From NCBI GenBank assembly GCA_964402715.1, contig CAYODJ010000037.1, positions 1 through 19,508 of the forward strand: DNA of 19,508 nt. The letters are read 5' to 3'. The stretch comes from CALXOD01 sp964402715 (GTDB lineage: Bacteria; Verrucomicrobiota; Lentisphaeria; Victivallales; Victivallaceae). This document shows, piece by piece, positions 7,659 through 15,373 of this stretch (within the stretch, counting starts at the first letter, position 1; each line of letters opens with the position of its first letter). The notes beneath the pieces were generated by a model. The model saw nothing but the letters and a program-made list of their open reading frames with translations. It made no database searches and was not told the DNA's origin. A program made the translations under genes and the position numbers.

Positions 7659-7682
7659 GCCGCGCCCGCATCAAGGCGCGGC
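7659..7682 (-). promoter_or_regulatory. Perfect hairpin at the predicted 5' end of the pal mRNA
   Basis: Arms GCCGCGCC (7659-7666) and GGCGCGGC (7675-7682) are perfectly complementary with an 8-base loop. The predicted transcription start falls at about 7678-7680, so the stem would begin almost at the first nucleotide. Such 5' stems stabilise some abundant outer-membrane protein mRNAs. An operator overlapping the start site is the alternative. Confidence 0.5.
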
Positions 7683-7684
7683 AT

Positions 7685-7713
7685 AATATAAACCCCGCCC
7701 TCCGAAAAGTCTA
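7685..7713 (-). promoter_or_regulatory. Promoter of pal
   Basis: On the minus strand TAGACT (7708-7713), 17 bases, then TATATT (7685-7690). The match is 4/6 and 5/6. It lies in the A/T-rich divergent region between pal and ilvE. Confidence 0.5.
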
Positions 7714-7790
7714 CAATTGAAATTCATTCTTTTTGTCAGAAATCCCGCCCCTGATTTCCGGCCGCGGCCGATTTTTTCGTCTTCATGTAT

Positions 7791-7818
7791 TTGCTATTGA
7801 GTTCGCCAGCGATATATT
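7791..7818 (+). promoter_or_regulatory. Promoter of ilvE
   Basis: TTGCTA (7791-7796), 16 bases, then TATATT (7813-7818) on the plus strand. The leader would be about 40 bases. The two divergent promoters are about 100 bases apart. Confidence 0.5.
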
Positions 7819-7864
7819 ACGCCAAAATTGAATGTCTTCCCCCTAACTGTATGCGAGGCGCGTC

Positions 7865-8869
7865 ATGAACATCGAATGGGAAAAACTTGGTTTCGAGTTC
7901 CGTCCGACCAAATCCAACCTGCGGTACACCTACAGCGACGGCGCGTGGGACGACGGGGCGCTCTACGAGACATACGACATAACGTTGTCGGTGGCGTCCA
8001 ACTGCCTGCATTACGGTCAGGCGGTCTTCGAGGGTCTGAAGGCGTTCCGCTGCAAGGACGGCGAGGTGCGCGTGTTCCGGCCGGATTTGAACGGGGAACG
8101 GTTGAACAGCTCCGCCAGGCATCTGCTGATGCCGGAATTCCCCGTGCAGAAGTTCGTGGACGCGGTGCGCCGCGTCGTGTCCGACAACATCGAGTACGTG
8201 CCGCCGTTTCATTCCGGCGGCTCCCTCTACATCCGGCCGGTGATGATCGGCACCACGCCCCAGATAGGCATTTCGTCCAGTCTGACCTATCAGCTGATCT
8301 TCATGGTGGTTCCTGTGGGTCCGTACTACAAGGGAGGCATCCGGCCGGTGGACGCGCTGGTTTCGCTGGACTATGACCGCGCGGCTCCGCACGGCACCGG
8401 TCACATAAAGGTCGCCGGCAATTACGCGGCCAGTCTTTACCCCGGCAAGGTCGCGAAGGAGCGACACTGCTCCGTCGCTTTGTTCATGGATCCCAAGACG
8501 CACGAGTTCGTCGACGAGTTCGGCACCAGCAACTTCGTCGCCATCACCGCGGACGGGACGTACGTCACTCCGAAGTCGGCGTCGGTGCTGCCCAGCGTGA
8601 CCAACCGTTCACTGATGCAGATCGCGCGGGATCTGGGGATTGCGGTCGAACAGCGCCCCGTCCGCAGGACGGAGCTGCCCGGATTCAAGGAGGTCGCGGC
8701 CTGCGGCACGGCGGTCGTGCTGACGCCGATCGGACGCATCTTCGACGGGGACAAGACGTACGAGTACGGAGACGAAATCGGAAAGACGCTCAAATCCCTC
8801 TACGACGAAATCACCGGAATCCAGTACGGCGTCAGGCCGGATCGTCACGGCTGGCTGATCACGCTGTAG
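7865..8869 (+). CDS. ilvE: Branched-chain amino acid aminotransferase (class IV, PLP)
   Basis: It interconverts leucine, isoleucine and valine with their 2-keto acids, using glutamate/2-oxoglutarate. At 334 residues it resembles the longer, eukaryote-like (type II) BCAT group. Visible signatures are YGQAVFEGLKAFR (50-62), SLYIRPVMIGT (120-130), the pyridoxal-phosphate lysine Lys182 in GHIKVAGNYAAS, DEFGTSNF near 218 and a PLP-phosphate contact region around SVTNRS. The ATG has GAGG 7 bases upstream. It is the only complete plus-strand gene here and stands alone between divergent pal and a convergent membrane protein gene, with no other ilv or leu genes beside it. Confidence 0.95.
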   Translation: MNIEWEKLGFEFRPTKSNLRYTYSDGAWDDGALYETYDITLSVASNCLHYGQAVFEGLKAFRCKDGEVRVFRPDLNGERLNSSARHLLMPEFPVQKFVDAVRRVVSDNIEYVPPFHSGGSLYIRPVMIGTTPQIGISSSLTYQLIFMVVPVGPYYKGGIRPVDALVSLDYDRAAPHGTGHIKVAGNYAASLYPGKVAKERHCSVALFMDPKTHEFVDEFGTSNFVAITADGTYVTPKSASVLPSVTNRSLMQIARDLGIAVEQRPVRRTELPGFKEVAACGTAVVLTPIGRIFDGDKTYEYGDEIGKTLKSLYDEITGIQYGVRPDRHGWLITL

Positions 8870-8882
8870 TCCGTCCCGCCCT

Positions 8883-8929
8883 GCGGAAGATCTCCGCCGC
8901 GCTCCGCGTCCGGGGAAAACCGGGCGGAC
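8883..8929. repeat. Two short inverted repeats between convergent genes
   Basis: GCGGA / TCCGC (8883-8897, loop 5) and GTCCG / CGGAC (8908-8929, loop 12) lie in the 88-base gap between the ends of ilvE and the membrane protein gene. Either could help end transcription from one or both sides. Neither has a real T-run. Confidence 0.3.
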
Positions 8930-8957
8930 TTGATCGGGAGAACCGGACCGCCGCGCG

Positions 8958-10457
8958 TCATCGGCGGCTGTTCAGTTTTTCGTAAACCGCCGCCACCATT
9001 CCGATGTTCTTCATGTTGAAGTAGGCCTCGTGCAGATAGAGGAGCGCCGTCCGTTCGCCGTAGAAGTCAAGAAGCAGACGGGAGAGCGCTCCGTCCGGCT
9101 TATGTTCGTAGGAACAGGCCAGAAGATTCGCCGTGAAGGCGTTGCGCACGCGGTAGTCTATCGTCGTCGGCGGCGACTGACGGCCCTCGTAGATGCTGCA
9201 GAACGGGTTGTAGCTGCCGACCACCGCCGTTAGAACGCCGGCGGCGGCAAGCAGCGTCATCGCCGCGCGCGCCGCGGCTCCGCGGCGGCGGAGCCAGTGC
9301 CGGGCCGCAAGAAACCACAGTCCCGGCAATATCGCCACGAGATACCGGAATCCGTAAGCCCAGCCGCCGTACTCGTTGGTGAATATCAGATAAAAGACGG
9401 TGACGGCGGCGCAGCCGCCGGCGAGCGCCTTGTCCTGCCGGTTCAGTCCGCCCCACCTCAGCAGCGCCGGGAGCGCACCCAGCAGCAGCGGCTGGTAGGA
9501 GAACACCCCCCGCCGTCCGAACAGGGCCTCCCACCAATATTCGAACTGAAAGTGAACGGAGCTGCCGATCCGGTATGTTCCGGTTTCCGACAGATAGAGC
9601 GGCATGATCGTGCCGTACGCCAGATAATTGACGATCGGGAACAGGGAGGCGGAACCGAGAAAGCCGAGGCAGTACACCGCCGGCAGCCTCCATCCGGGGC
9701 GTTCACCGGCGGATCTCCAGACCGCCGGAAACCCCGCCGCCCCGATGATGGCTCCGACGGGAATTTCCGTCGTCAGGCACAGACCCGCCGCCGCTCCCGC
9801 CGCGAACGCGTACCAGGCGTTCCGCCGCAGGCAGACTTTCTCCAGAAGCAGAAACCACGCCAGCAGCAGCAGCGCTGCGGGCGTGTGGTTGTTCAGCGTC
9901 ACCGAATACGACAGCAGCCAGCTGCCGGAACACAGCGAAAACGCCAGAAGCCACTTGGAGTAAAGCGGCCCCCTCAAAAGCAGAACCCGGCGGAAAAACA
10001 GATGGAAGATCGCCAGATTGACGCCGGTGAAGAAGATGAAGTTCACCAGATATATCATCAGACCGTACTGGTCGGCGAAATTCCATCCGAACAGCTTCAC
10101 CGGAAGTTTGCAGAACACCCCCAGCAGCGCCGGCAGCACCGGTGGTTTGTCCGAATAGACCCTGCCGTCGCGCACCACCCGGTCGACGGAACGGAAGACT
10201 TCGCCGTCCATGGCGAAAGTGTTCTGTTCCGCAACCGCCCTGATCGTGGCGAAGCGGGTGGCCTCGTTCCCCGACATCGTCACATCGGTCTTCGCCCCGA
10301 AAAGGCCGAAAATCAGCAGCGCCGCCATGCTGCACGCGAAGAGAAGTCCGACACGGCGCCGTTTCGACATGATTCCGTCCGGCGTGGGACGGCCGGATCC
10401 CGACGCGCCGCCGCCGCGCGGCTCCCGCTCGTTCTCCCCGGACGGACCGCGCCGCAT
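8958..10457 (-). CDS. Polytopic membrane protein, GT-C glycosyltransferase-like
   Basis: A 499-residue inner-membrane protein with about ten hydrophobic segments by eye; the first is near residues 36-55. A polar loop follows, carrying NEATRFATIRAVAEQ and later SDKPPVLPALLG. An acidic residue plus Arg in the first outer loop, followed by a KPP motif, is the layout of GT-C enzymes (GT39/ArnT-like) that use polyprenyl-phosphate sugars. That makes a sugar transfer role at the outer face plausible but not proven. The start overlaps the recR stop as ATGA and has GGAGAG upstream, so it is translationally coupled; an ATG 29 codons inside has a weak site. In the same apparent operon as arnA and arnD, an ArnT-like role is conceivable, but overall similarity to ArnT is not evident. 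Confidence 0.65.
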   Translation of the reverse strand: MRRGPSGENEREPRGGGASGSGRPTPDGIMSKRRRVGLLFACSMAALLIFGLFGAKTDVTMSGNEATRFATIRAVAEQNTFAMDGEVFRSVDRVVRDGRVYSDKPPVLPALLGVFCKLPVKLFGWNFADQYGLMIYLVNFIFFTGVNLAIFHLFFRRVLLLRGPLYSKWLLAFSLCSGSWLLSYSVTLNNHTPAALLLLAWFLLLEKVCLRRNAWYAFAAGAAAGLCLTTEIPVGAIIGAAGFPAVWRSAGERPGWRLPAVYCLGFLGSASLFPIVNYLAYGTIMPLYLSETGTYRIGSSVHFQFEYWWEALFGRRGVFSYQPLLLGALPALLRWGGLNRQDKALAGGCAAVTVFYLIFTNEYGGWAYGFRYLVAILPGLWFLAARHWLRRRGAAARAAMTLLAAAGVLTAVVGSYNPFCSIYEGRQSPPTTIDYRVRNAFTANLLACSYEHKPDGALSRLLLDFYGERTALLYLHEAYFNMKNIGMVAAVYEKLNSRR

Positions 10458-11065
10458 CAGATCTCTCTCCTGCCGTCGAGGGCCGCGCTGATCGTCGCCG
10501 CGTCGGCGTAGGACAGGTTGGCGCCGGCAGGCAGCCCGAGCGCCGGCTGTGAAATCACGACGCCCAGCGGTTTGAGCATTTCGCCGACGTATATCGCGGT
10601 CGCGCGGCCCTCCACATCGGCGCTCAGCGCCAATATCACCTCACGGAACTGACCCGACGCGACACGCGCTTTCAGCAGATCCGTGCTGAGATCCTCGCCG
10701 TTCCGGTTCTCCAGCGGGGACAGCTTTCCGCCGAGCACATGGTACAATCCCCTGTACCGCCCGCTCTGCTCGATGGCGAAAATCTGCTGGGGCTCCTCCA
10801 CCACGCACAGCAGCGACCGATCCCGCCCCGGCATCCGGCAGATGCGGCATTTTTCCCCCTTGTCCGCCAGTGCGCCGCATTCCGGGCAATATCCGACCTT
10901 CCTGTGCAGGTTGGACAAAACGTCTCCCAGTGCGCGGAGTCTGTCCTCCTGCCACCGGAGCAACGTCAGAGCCATGCGCGCCCCGCCTCTCCGCCCGATT
11001 CCGGGGAGTTTCTGCAGCAATTCGATCAGCTCCTCCAGCGCGTCGGGAAAGTCGCCGTGAGTCAT
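10457..11065 (-). CDS. recR: Recombination mediator protein RecR
   Basis: RecR works with RecO (and RecF) to load RecA on gapped DNA. The 202 residues equal the family length when ATG 11065 is used, which has AAGGAGG about 7 bases upstream. The longer open frame to 11359 overlaps the upstream gene and is not family-like. An N-terminal helix-hairpin-helix region (LPGIGRRGGARMA) is followed by the four-cysteine zinc motif (CPECG, then CRIC) near residues 57-72. The TOPRIM domain starts at LLCVVEEPQQIFAIE. The common dnaX-ybaB neighbours are absent. Here it follows a redox operon with a 98-base structured spacer and overlaps a membrane protein gene. Confidence 0.96.
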   Translation of the reverse strand: MTHGDFPDALEELIELLQKLPGIGRRGGARMALTLLRWQEDRLRALGDVLSNLHRKVGYCPECGALADKGEKCRICRMPGRDRSLLCVVEEPQQIFAIEQSGRYRGLYHVLGGKLSPLENRNGEDLSTDLLKARVASGQFREVILALSADVEGRATAIYVGEMLKPLGVVISQPALGLPAGANLSYADAATISAALDGRREI

Positions 11066-11080
11066 CTCCGTTCCTCCTTG

Positions 11081-11166
11081 TAGAGCGGCAGCGCCTCCGC
11101 TCCCGGGCATCTCCGTCGCGCCGCACGTGCGGAGCGAACCGTGCGCTCCGGGAAAACGCCGCTCTA
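11081..11166 (-). promoter_or_regulatory. Structured spacer upstream of recR closed by a 9-bp inverted repeat
   Basis: TAGAGCGGC (11081-11089) and GCCGCTCTA (11158-11166) are perfect complements. They bracket the whole spacer: one arm contains the stop codon of the preceding gene and the other ends 1 base before the recR Shine-Dalgarno sequence. Inside are a palindrome CCGCACGTGCGG (11121-11132) and a GGAGCG / CGCTCC pair. The mRNA could fold into a closed multi-branch element that tunes recR translation or marks mRNA processing. Confidence 0.45.
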
Positions 11167-13197
11167 CTTCTTCTGCCGCCAGTCCAGCGCTCCGACGGGG
11201 CAGGCGTCGATGCATTCGCCGCACTCGCCGCAGCTGGAGGGGAATCCCTTGTCGAAAGCGGTTCCCACATAAGCGGAGAACCCCCTTCGCTTGAAGGACA
11301 GCAGCGAGAGATTCACCACCTCCGAACACACTTTGATGCAGACGCCGCATTTGATGCACTTGCCCCGGTCCTGGATGATCACCGGATGCCTGACGTCGTA
11401 CACCACCGGCAGTTTCTCGCCCCGAATAGCGTCCGGAGAGGCGCCGCAGCGTTCGGCGGTCTGCCGCAGCTTGCAGTCATCGTGCGCCGTGCAGCCGCAT
11501 TCAATGCAGCGCTCCCCCTCGCGCCGGATCTGTTCTGGCGTCATGGTGCGGCAGACCTCATGAAAGGTCGTGCGCCGCTCCTCCAACGAAATGAGCTCCG
11601 GTTTCTCGCGGCGCGCCTCGGAGACGTCCTGCCGCAGAAAGACCAGATCGTCCTTCTTCAGACTCTGCCAGTGCCCGCGCGAAACGTTCACCGCCGGCTC
11701 CGGCCGGTACCCGGCGCCGCCGAGGTCGCCGACGATTTCCATGGCCATGACGCGGGCGGCGGCGACGGCCTCCACCACCGTGGCGGCGCCGGAGACGCAG
11801 TCCCCGGCGGCGTAAAGCCGATCCCCCGCCTTCGACACCGAACCGGGCAGAATCCTCAGGTTGCCGCGGCGGTCGGTCTCCAGACCCGACGGAGCCTGCG
11901 TCGACTGCCCGATGGCGGCGATCACCGTGTCCGCCTCGACGTCGAATTCACTGCCCTCCACGGGCACGGGTCTGCACCGTCCCGACGCGTCCGGGTCGCC
12001 CAGCTTCATTCTGCGGCAGGTCAGGACGAAACGTCCGCCGTCCCTGCGCAGCGACACCGGCGCGATCAGAAAGTGAAACTGCACCCCTTCCTCCCGCGCC
12101 TCCTGAACCTCGGCCTTTTCGGCCGGCATTTCGGCCTCCGAACGACGATAGAGACAACGCACGCTGGAACCGCCGAGCCTCACGGCGGTGCGCGCGCAGT
12201 CCATGGCGGTGTTGCCGCCGCCGACCACCACGACGTCGCCGAGCTTTTTCCGCGTCGGGTCGGCGAGCGATGCCGCTCTGAGAAAATCGATGCCGGAAAT
12301 CGCCAGTTCTTCTCCGTCGCAACGCATCCCCGACGCCTTCCAGCATCCCACGGCGAGCGCCACGGCGTCGAACTCCTTCATCAGATCGTCCAGCGACAGA
12401 TTCCCGCCCAGCCTGCAGTTGTATTCGAACCTGACGCCGAGACGGGTGAAATGCGACAGCTCCCTGTCCAGAACGGCTCTGGGCAGCCGGTAGGCGGGAA
12501 TGCCGTAGCGCAGCATGCCTCCGGCCTGCGGCATCGCTTCGAATACGGTCGCCGCGACGCCGTTCAGACGCAGAAAATACGCCGCCGAAAGTCCCGCCGG
12601 CCCGCCCCCGACTATCGCCACGCTCCGGCCGGTCTCCGGCGGCAGCTCCTCCATGTACTCGTCGTAGAACAGATCCGCCGCCAGGCGCTTGAAATCGTTG
12701 ATCGCCAGCGCGTTGCCGTAGATGTTCCGGCGGCAGTCCTTTTCGCAGAAGCGGGGGCACACCCTGCCGATGCTCAGCGGCAGAGGAATGCGCTCCTTTA
12801 TGATCTTCAGGCTTTTCAGGAAATCGCCGTTCCTGCCCGCCCTGACGTAGTCCTCCACCGACGCGTGCGCCGGGCACGCCATCTTGCACGGAGCCTCGCA
12901 GTCTCCGGAATGTTCGCTCAGCAGAAGGTTCAGAGCCGTCCGGCGCATGTCCCGGACGTCCTCCGAGCTGGCGTCGATTTCCTGCCCGGGCGCCGGCATG
13001 CTGGAGCACGACGGCAGGAAACGCCCGGTCTTCCTGTCGCGGACCACGCAGACAAAGCAGCTGGTCGTCCGCGAGACGCGTTGCTCCCTGCACAGCGTCG
13101 GAATGAAGACGCCGTTCGCGGCGGCGACCTCCAGAATCGTCTGTCCCGGTTCGGCATGAACCGTCTTCCCGTCCAAGGAAAATGTTATGGTGTTCAT
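11164..13197 (-). CDS. NuoG/GltD-type FAD iron-sulfur NAD(P)H oxidoreductase (StnC-like)
   Basis: A 677-residue multi-centre electron carrier. Residues 1-80 are a plant-type [2Fe-2S] domain (Cys36, Cys47, Cys50, Cys64). Next is a NuoG-like His96/Cys100 segment merging into a GltD-type N-terminal iron-sulfur region (Cys100, 104, 108, and Cys147, 151, 155). Residues 190-490 form the GltD/NfnB-type flavoprotein: FAD loop VGGGPAGLSAAY, NAD(P) loop VGGGNTAMD with LYRRSEAEMP as in NADPH-binding relatives, and the closing YAAGDCVSGA. The C-terminus has CIECGC near 564 and a double [4Fe-4S] ferredoxin (Cys614, 617, 620, 624 and 656, 659, 662, 666). It shows no H-cluster motifs, so it is not a hydrogenase. 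The start overlaps the stop of the preceding gene as ATGA; an upstream extension of 50 codons lies within that gene. With its two neighbours it probably forms a transhydrogenase. Confidence 0.85.
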   Translation of the reverse strand: MNTITFSLDGKTVHAEPGQTILEVAAANGVFIPTLCREQRVSRTTSCFVCVVRDRKTGRFLPSCSSMPAPGQEIDASSEDVRDMRRTALNLLLSEHSGDCEAPCKMACPAHASVEDYVRAGRNGDFLKSLKIIKERIPLPLSIGRVCPRFCEKDCRRNIYGNALAINDFKRLAADLFYDEYMEELPPETGRSVAIVGGGPAGLSAAYFLRLNGVAATVFEAMPQAGGMLRYGIPAYRLPRAVLDRELSHFTRLGVRFEYNCRLGGNLSLDDLMKEFDAVALAVGCWKASGMRCDGEELAISGIDFLRAASLADPTRKKLGDVVVVGGGNTAMDCARTAVRLGGSSVRCLYRRSEAEMPAEKAEVQEAREEGVQFHFLIAPVSLRRDGGRFVLTCRRMKLGDPDASGRCRPVPVEGSEFDVEADTVIAAIGQSTQAPSGLETDRRGNLRILPGSVSKAGDRLYAAGDCVSGAATVVEAVAAARVMAMEIVGDLGGAGYRPEPAVNVSRGHWQSLKKDDLVFLRQDVSEARREKPELISLEERRTTFHEVCRTMTPEQIRREGERCIECGCTAHDDCKLRQTAERCGASPDAIRGEKLPVVYDVRHPVIIQDRGKCIKCGVCIKVCSEVVNLSLLSFKRRGFSAYVGTAFDKGFPSSCGECGECIDACPVGALDWRQKK

Positions 13198-14921
13198 CAG
13201 AGGCTTCCTCCCCCCTTTGCAATGCGGCTGATCGCTTTCTTCGGACAGACTTCGATACAGCTGTTGCAGCGTGTGCAGAGACCGCCGTCCGTCACGAAAG
13301 ACTCGGAGATGGCTCCGACCGGACATGTCCTTATGCACTGTCTGCATTTCACGCAGCGCTCCTTGTCTATGTGAACGTCCACCAGGGCCGAGCAGCTCAG
13401 AGCGCGGCAGCGATGCTGTTCGACATGCTCCAGGTATTCATTGCGGAAGTACCGCAGGGTCGCCAGCACCGGATTGGGCGCGGTCTGCCCCAGGCCGCAG
13501 AGAGATCCCGCACGGACCTTCCTGCCGAGATCCTCCAGGAAATCCAGATCCGACAGCTCGCCCCTCCCCTCCGTGATCCGGCACAGCGTCTCGAACATGC
13601 GCTTGGTTCCGACTCGGCAGAATGTGCATTTCCCGCAGCTTTCCCTGTGGGTGAAATCCAGAAAATAACGCGCCGTCTCAACCATGCAGCGGCCGCGGCC
13701 GATCACAATCAGTCCGCCCGAGCCCATGATCGCGCCCAGACTCCGCAGGGAGTCGTAGTCTATCGGCGTGTCGAACTTCTCCACGGGAATGCATCCTCCG
13801 GACGGACCTCCCGTCTGCACGGCCTTGACCTCGGACGGATCCGCGCCGCCGATGTCGAAGACAATTTCGGCCAGCGTGATTCCCATCGGCACTTCCACCA
13901 ATCCCGGATACTTCAAATCGCCGGCCAGGGCGAAGAGCTTGGTGCCTTTGCTTCCGGCCGTGCCCACGGAAGCGTACTTCGCGCTCCCCTCCCTGAAAAT
14001 CAGCGGAACGTTCCCGAACGTCTCCACATTGTTGATCATCGTCGGATATCCGCGCCAGCCGCTGTCGGTGGGGAACGGCGGCCTGAAGCTGGGCATCCCC
14101 CGTTTCCCCTCGAGAGAATGGATCAGCGCGGTCTCCTCGCCGCAGACGAACGCCCCCGCGCCCTCCTTGACCGTGATGGACAATTCACGGTCTCCGACGA
14201 CATTCAGTCCGTGTTCGTAGATCTGTCCGATGGCGCCGTGCAGCCTCCTGATGGCCATCGGATATTCCGCGCGGCAGTAGATGAACAGCTTCGTGGCTCC
14301 GGTGGCGTACGCCGCTATCAGCATCCCCTCCAGCATCTGATGCGGCACGCTCTCCATCAGGGCGCGATCCATGAAGGCGCCGGGATCGCCCTCGTCGGCG
14401 TTGCAGATCAGAATCTTCTGTTCGGCCCGCTTGGCTGCGAGGAATCCCCACTTGTTCCCCGTGGGGAATCCGCCTCCGCCGCGGCCGCGCAGTCCGGACA
14501 GCTTGACTTCGTTCACGACCTCCTCCGGCCGCATGGACAGCGCCCGCCTCAGCGCTGAGTATCCTCCGTGCGCGACGTAATCGTCGTAGGAGGCGGGGTC
14601 GATGCGCCCCGCCAGCGCCATCACCTTGACCAGCTCCTTGGACCTGCGCCCCGCCGGAATCTCGAAACGGCCCTCGCCGCTCAGCTCGAGGATCGCGCCG
14701 ACGGATCGATCGTCGTCCCGCGCATGCGAGTAGACGACCGAGCCGCCGTCCAGCAGCTCCACCTCCACCAGCGGTTCGGCGTAGCAGTGTCCGATGCACC
14801 CGGTCTCCTCCACCGGGACCCCCTGCGCCCGCTTCCGCAGAGCCTCCAGCACGGCGTAGGCTCCGGAGGCGACGCCGCAGGACGCGGTTCCGACACGGAT
14901 CTTCTTTATCCCCGCATTCAT
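13197..14921 (-). CDS. NuoF/HydB-like NADH-binding flavoprotein subunit (StnB-like)
   Basis: A 574-residue FMN iron-sulfur subunit of the NuoF/HydB family. The N-terminal thioredoxin-like [2Fe-2S] domain has Cys15 and the pair GCIGHC (Cys42, Cys46). The NADH/FMN core holds GLRGRGGGGFPTGNKW (143-158), NADEGDPGAFMDR (174-186) and GAGAFVCGEETALI (254-267). A [4Fe-4S] cluster is bound by Cys429, 432, 435 and 475. The C-terminal ferredoxin has Cys505 and Cys510 and then two [4Fe-4S] sets (523, 526, 529, 533 and 549, 552, 555, 559). This extended form is typical of bifurcating hydrogenase HydB and related complexes, not of respiratory complex I. It overlaps both neighbours by four bases (ATGA), which suggests equal synthesis of three subunits. 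Confidence 0.92.
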   Translation of the reverse strand: MNAGIKKIRVGTASCGVASGAYAVLEALRKRAQGVPVEETGCIGHCYAEPLVEVELLDGGSVVYSHARDDDRSVGAILELSGEGRFEIPAGRRSKELVKVMALAGRIDPASYDDYVAHGGYSALRRALSMRPEEVVNEVKLSGLRGRGGGGFPTGNKWGFLAAKRAEQKILICNADEGDPGAFMDRALMESVPHQMLEGMLIAAYATGATKLFIYCRAEYPMAIRRLHGAIGQIYEHGLNVVGDRELSITVKEGAGAFVCGEETALIHSLEGKRGMPSFRPPFPTDSGWRGYPTMINNVETFGNVPLIFREGSAKYASVGTAGSKGTKLFALAGDLKYPGLVEVPMGITLAEIVFDIGGADPSEVKAVQTGGPSGGCIPVEKFDTPIDYDSLRSLGAIMGSGGLIVIGRGRCMVETARYFLDFTHRESCGKCTFCRVGTKRMFETLCRITEGRGELSDLDFLEDLGRKVRAGSLCGLGQTAPNPVLATLRYFRNEYLEHVEQHRCRALSCSALVDVHIDKERCVKCRQCIRTCPVGAISESFVTDGGLCTRCNSCIEVCPKKAISRIAKGGGSL

Positions 14922-15370
14922 TTGTCAGCGTACTCCCTGAGGATTCTGATCATTCCCTTGCGGTCGAGTTTCCCGTACACGCGCCCGTTGACGCTCATGA
15001 CCGGAGCCAGACTGCAGCACCCCAGGCAGGCGACCGTCTCCAGCGAGAATCTCCCTTCCGCGTCCGTTTCGCCGGGCTTGATTTTCAGTTCCGCGCCGAG
15101 CCATTCCGCAATCAGCGGCGACCCCTTGATGTGACAGGCCGTGCCGTCGCAGACGGCGATCCTGAACCGCCCCGGCTTGACGCGCCTGAACTGCGAATAG
15201 AAGCTCAGCACCCCTTCGACTTCCGCCGCCGGAACGCCGAAATAGCCGGCCACCGCGCGGACGGCGTCGTCCGGCACGTATCCGAACTGCGCCTGCACCG
15301 TCTGCAAAGCCTTGATCAGGTTGCCGGGATCGCGCTCCACCTTCTCCAAACACTGATAACCGCCGTCCAT
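14918..15370 (-). CDS. NuoE/HydC-like [2Fe-2S] thioredoxin-fold subunit (StnA-like)
   Basis: A 150-residue NuoE-family protein, first of the three-gene redox cluster. An N-terminal helical part (ALQTVQAQFGYVPDDAV, FGVPAAEVEGVLSFYSQF) leads to a thioredoxin-like domain. The [2Fe-2S] ligands are Cys74 and Cys79 (CDGTAC) and Cys115 and Cys119 (CLGCC). The length matches NuoE and HydC. In such complexes it passes electrons to or from the FMN subunit encoded next. The chosen ATG has GGAGG 10 bases upstream. An in-frame ATG 11 codons earlier has a stronger-looking site but is cut off by a TGA. Confidence 0.92.
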   Translation of the reverse strand: MDGGYQCLEKVERDPGNLIKALQTVQAQFGYVPDDAVRAVAGYFGVPAAEVEGVLSFYSQFRRVKPGRFRIAVCDGTACHIKGSPLIAEWLGAELKIKPGETDAEGRFSLETVACLGCCSLAPVMSVNGRVYGKLDRKGMIRILREYADK

Positions 15371-15373
15371 GAA

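Noticed and set aside
7760..7780. Plus-strand terminator (GC palindrome followed by six T) before ilvE
   Set aside because: The stem is only about 4 bp around CGGCCGCGGCCG and no plus-strand transcript would arrive from upstream.
11164..13347. Longer N-terminus (50 more codons) for the StnC-like protein
   Set aside because: The extension lies inside the preceding gene, is not ferredoxin-like, and the ATG at 13197 gives a classical ATGA overlap directly before the [2Fe-2S] domain.
10870..13374. 834-codon plus-strand open frame
   Set aside because: It is antisense to recR and the StnC-like gene. No ribosome site or known domain was seen.
11164..15370. [FeFe]-hydrogenase (HydABC) operon
   Set aside because: The E and F-like subunits would fit, but none of the H-cluster cysteine motifs is present; the third protein has a GltD-type flavin core instead.
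11164..15370. Respiratory complex I (nuo) fragment
   Set aside because: No membrane subunits or NuoB/C/D/I genes are present, and the NuoF-like protein has the extra N- and C-terminal iron-sulfur domains of soluble bifurcating enzymes.
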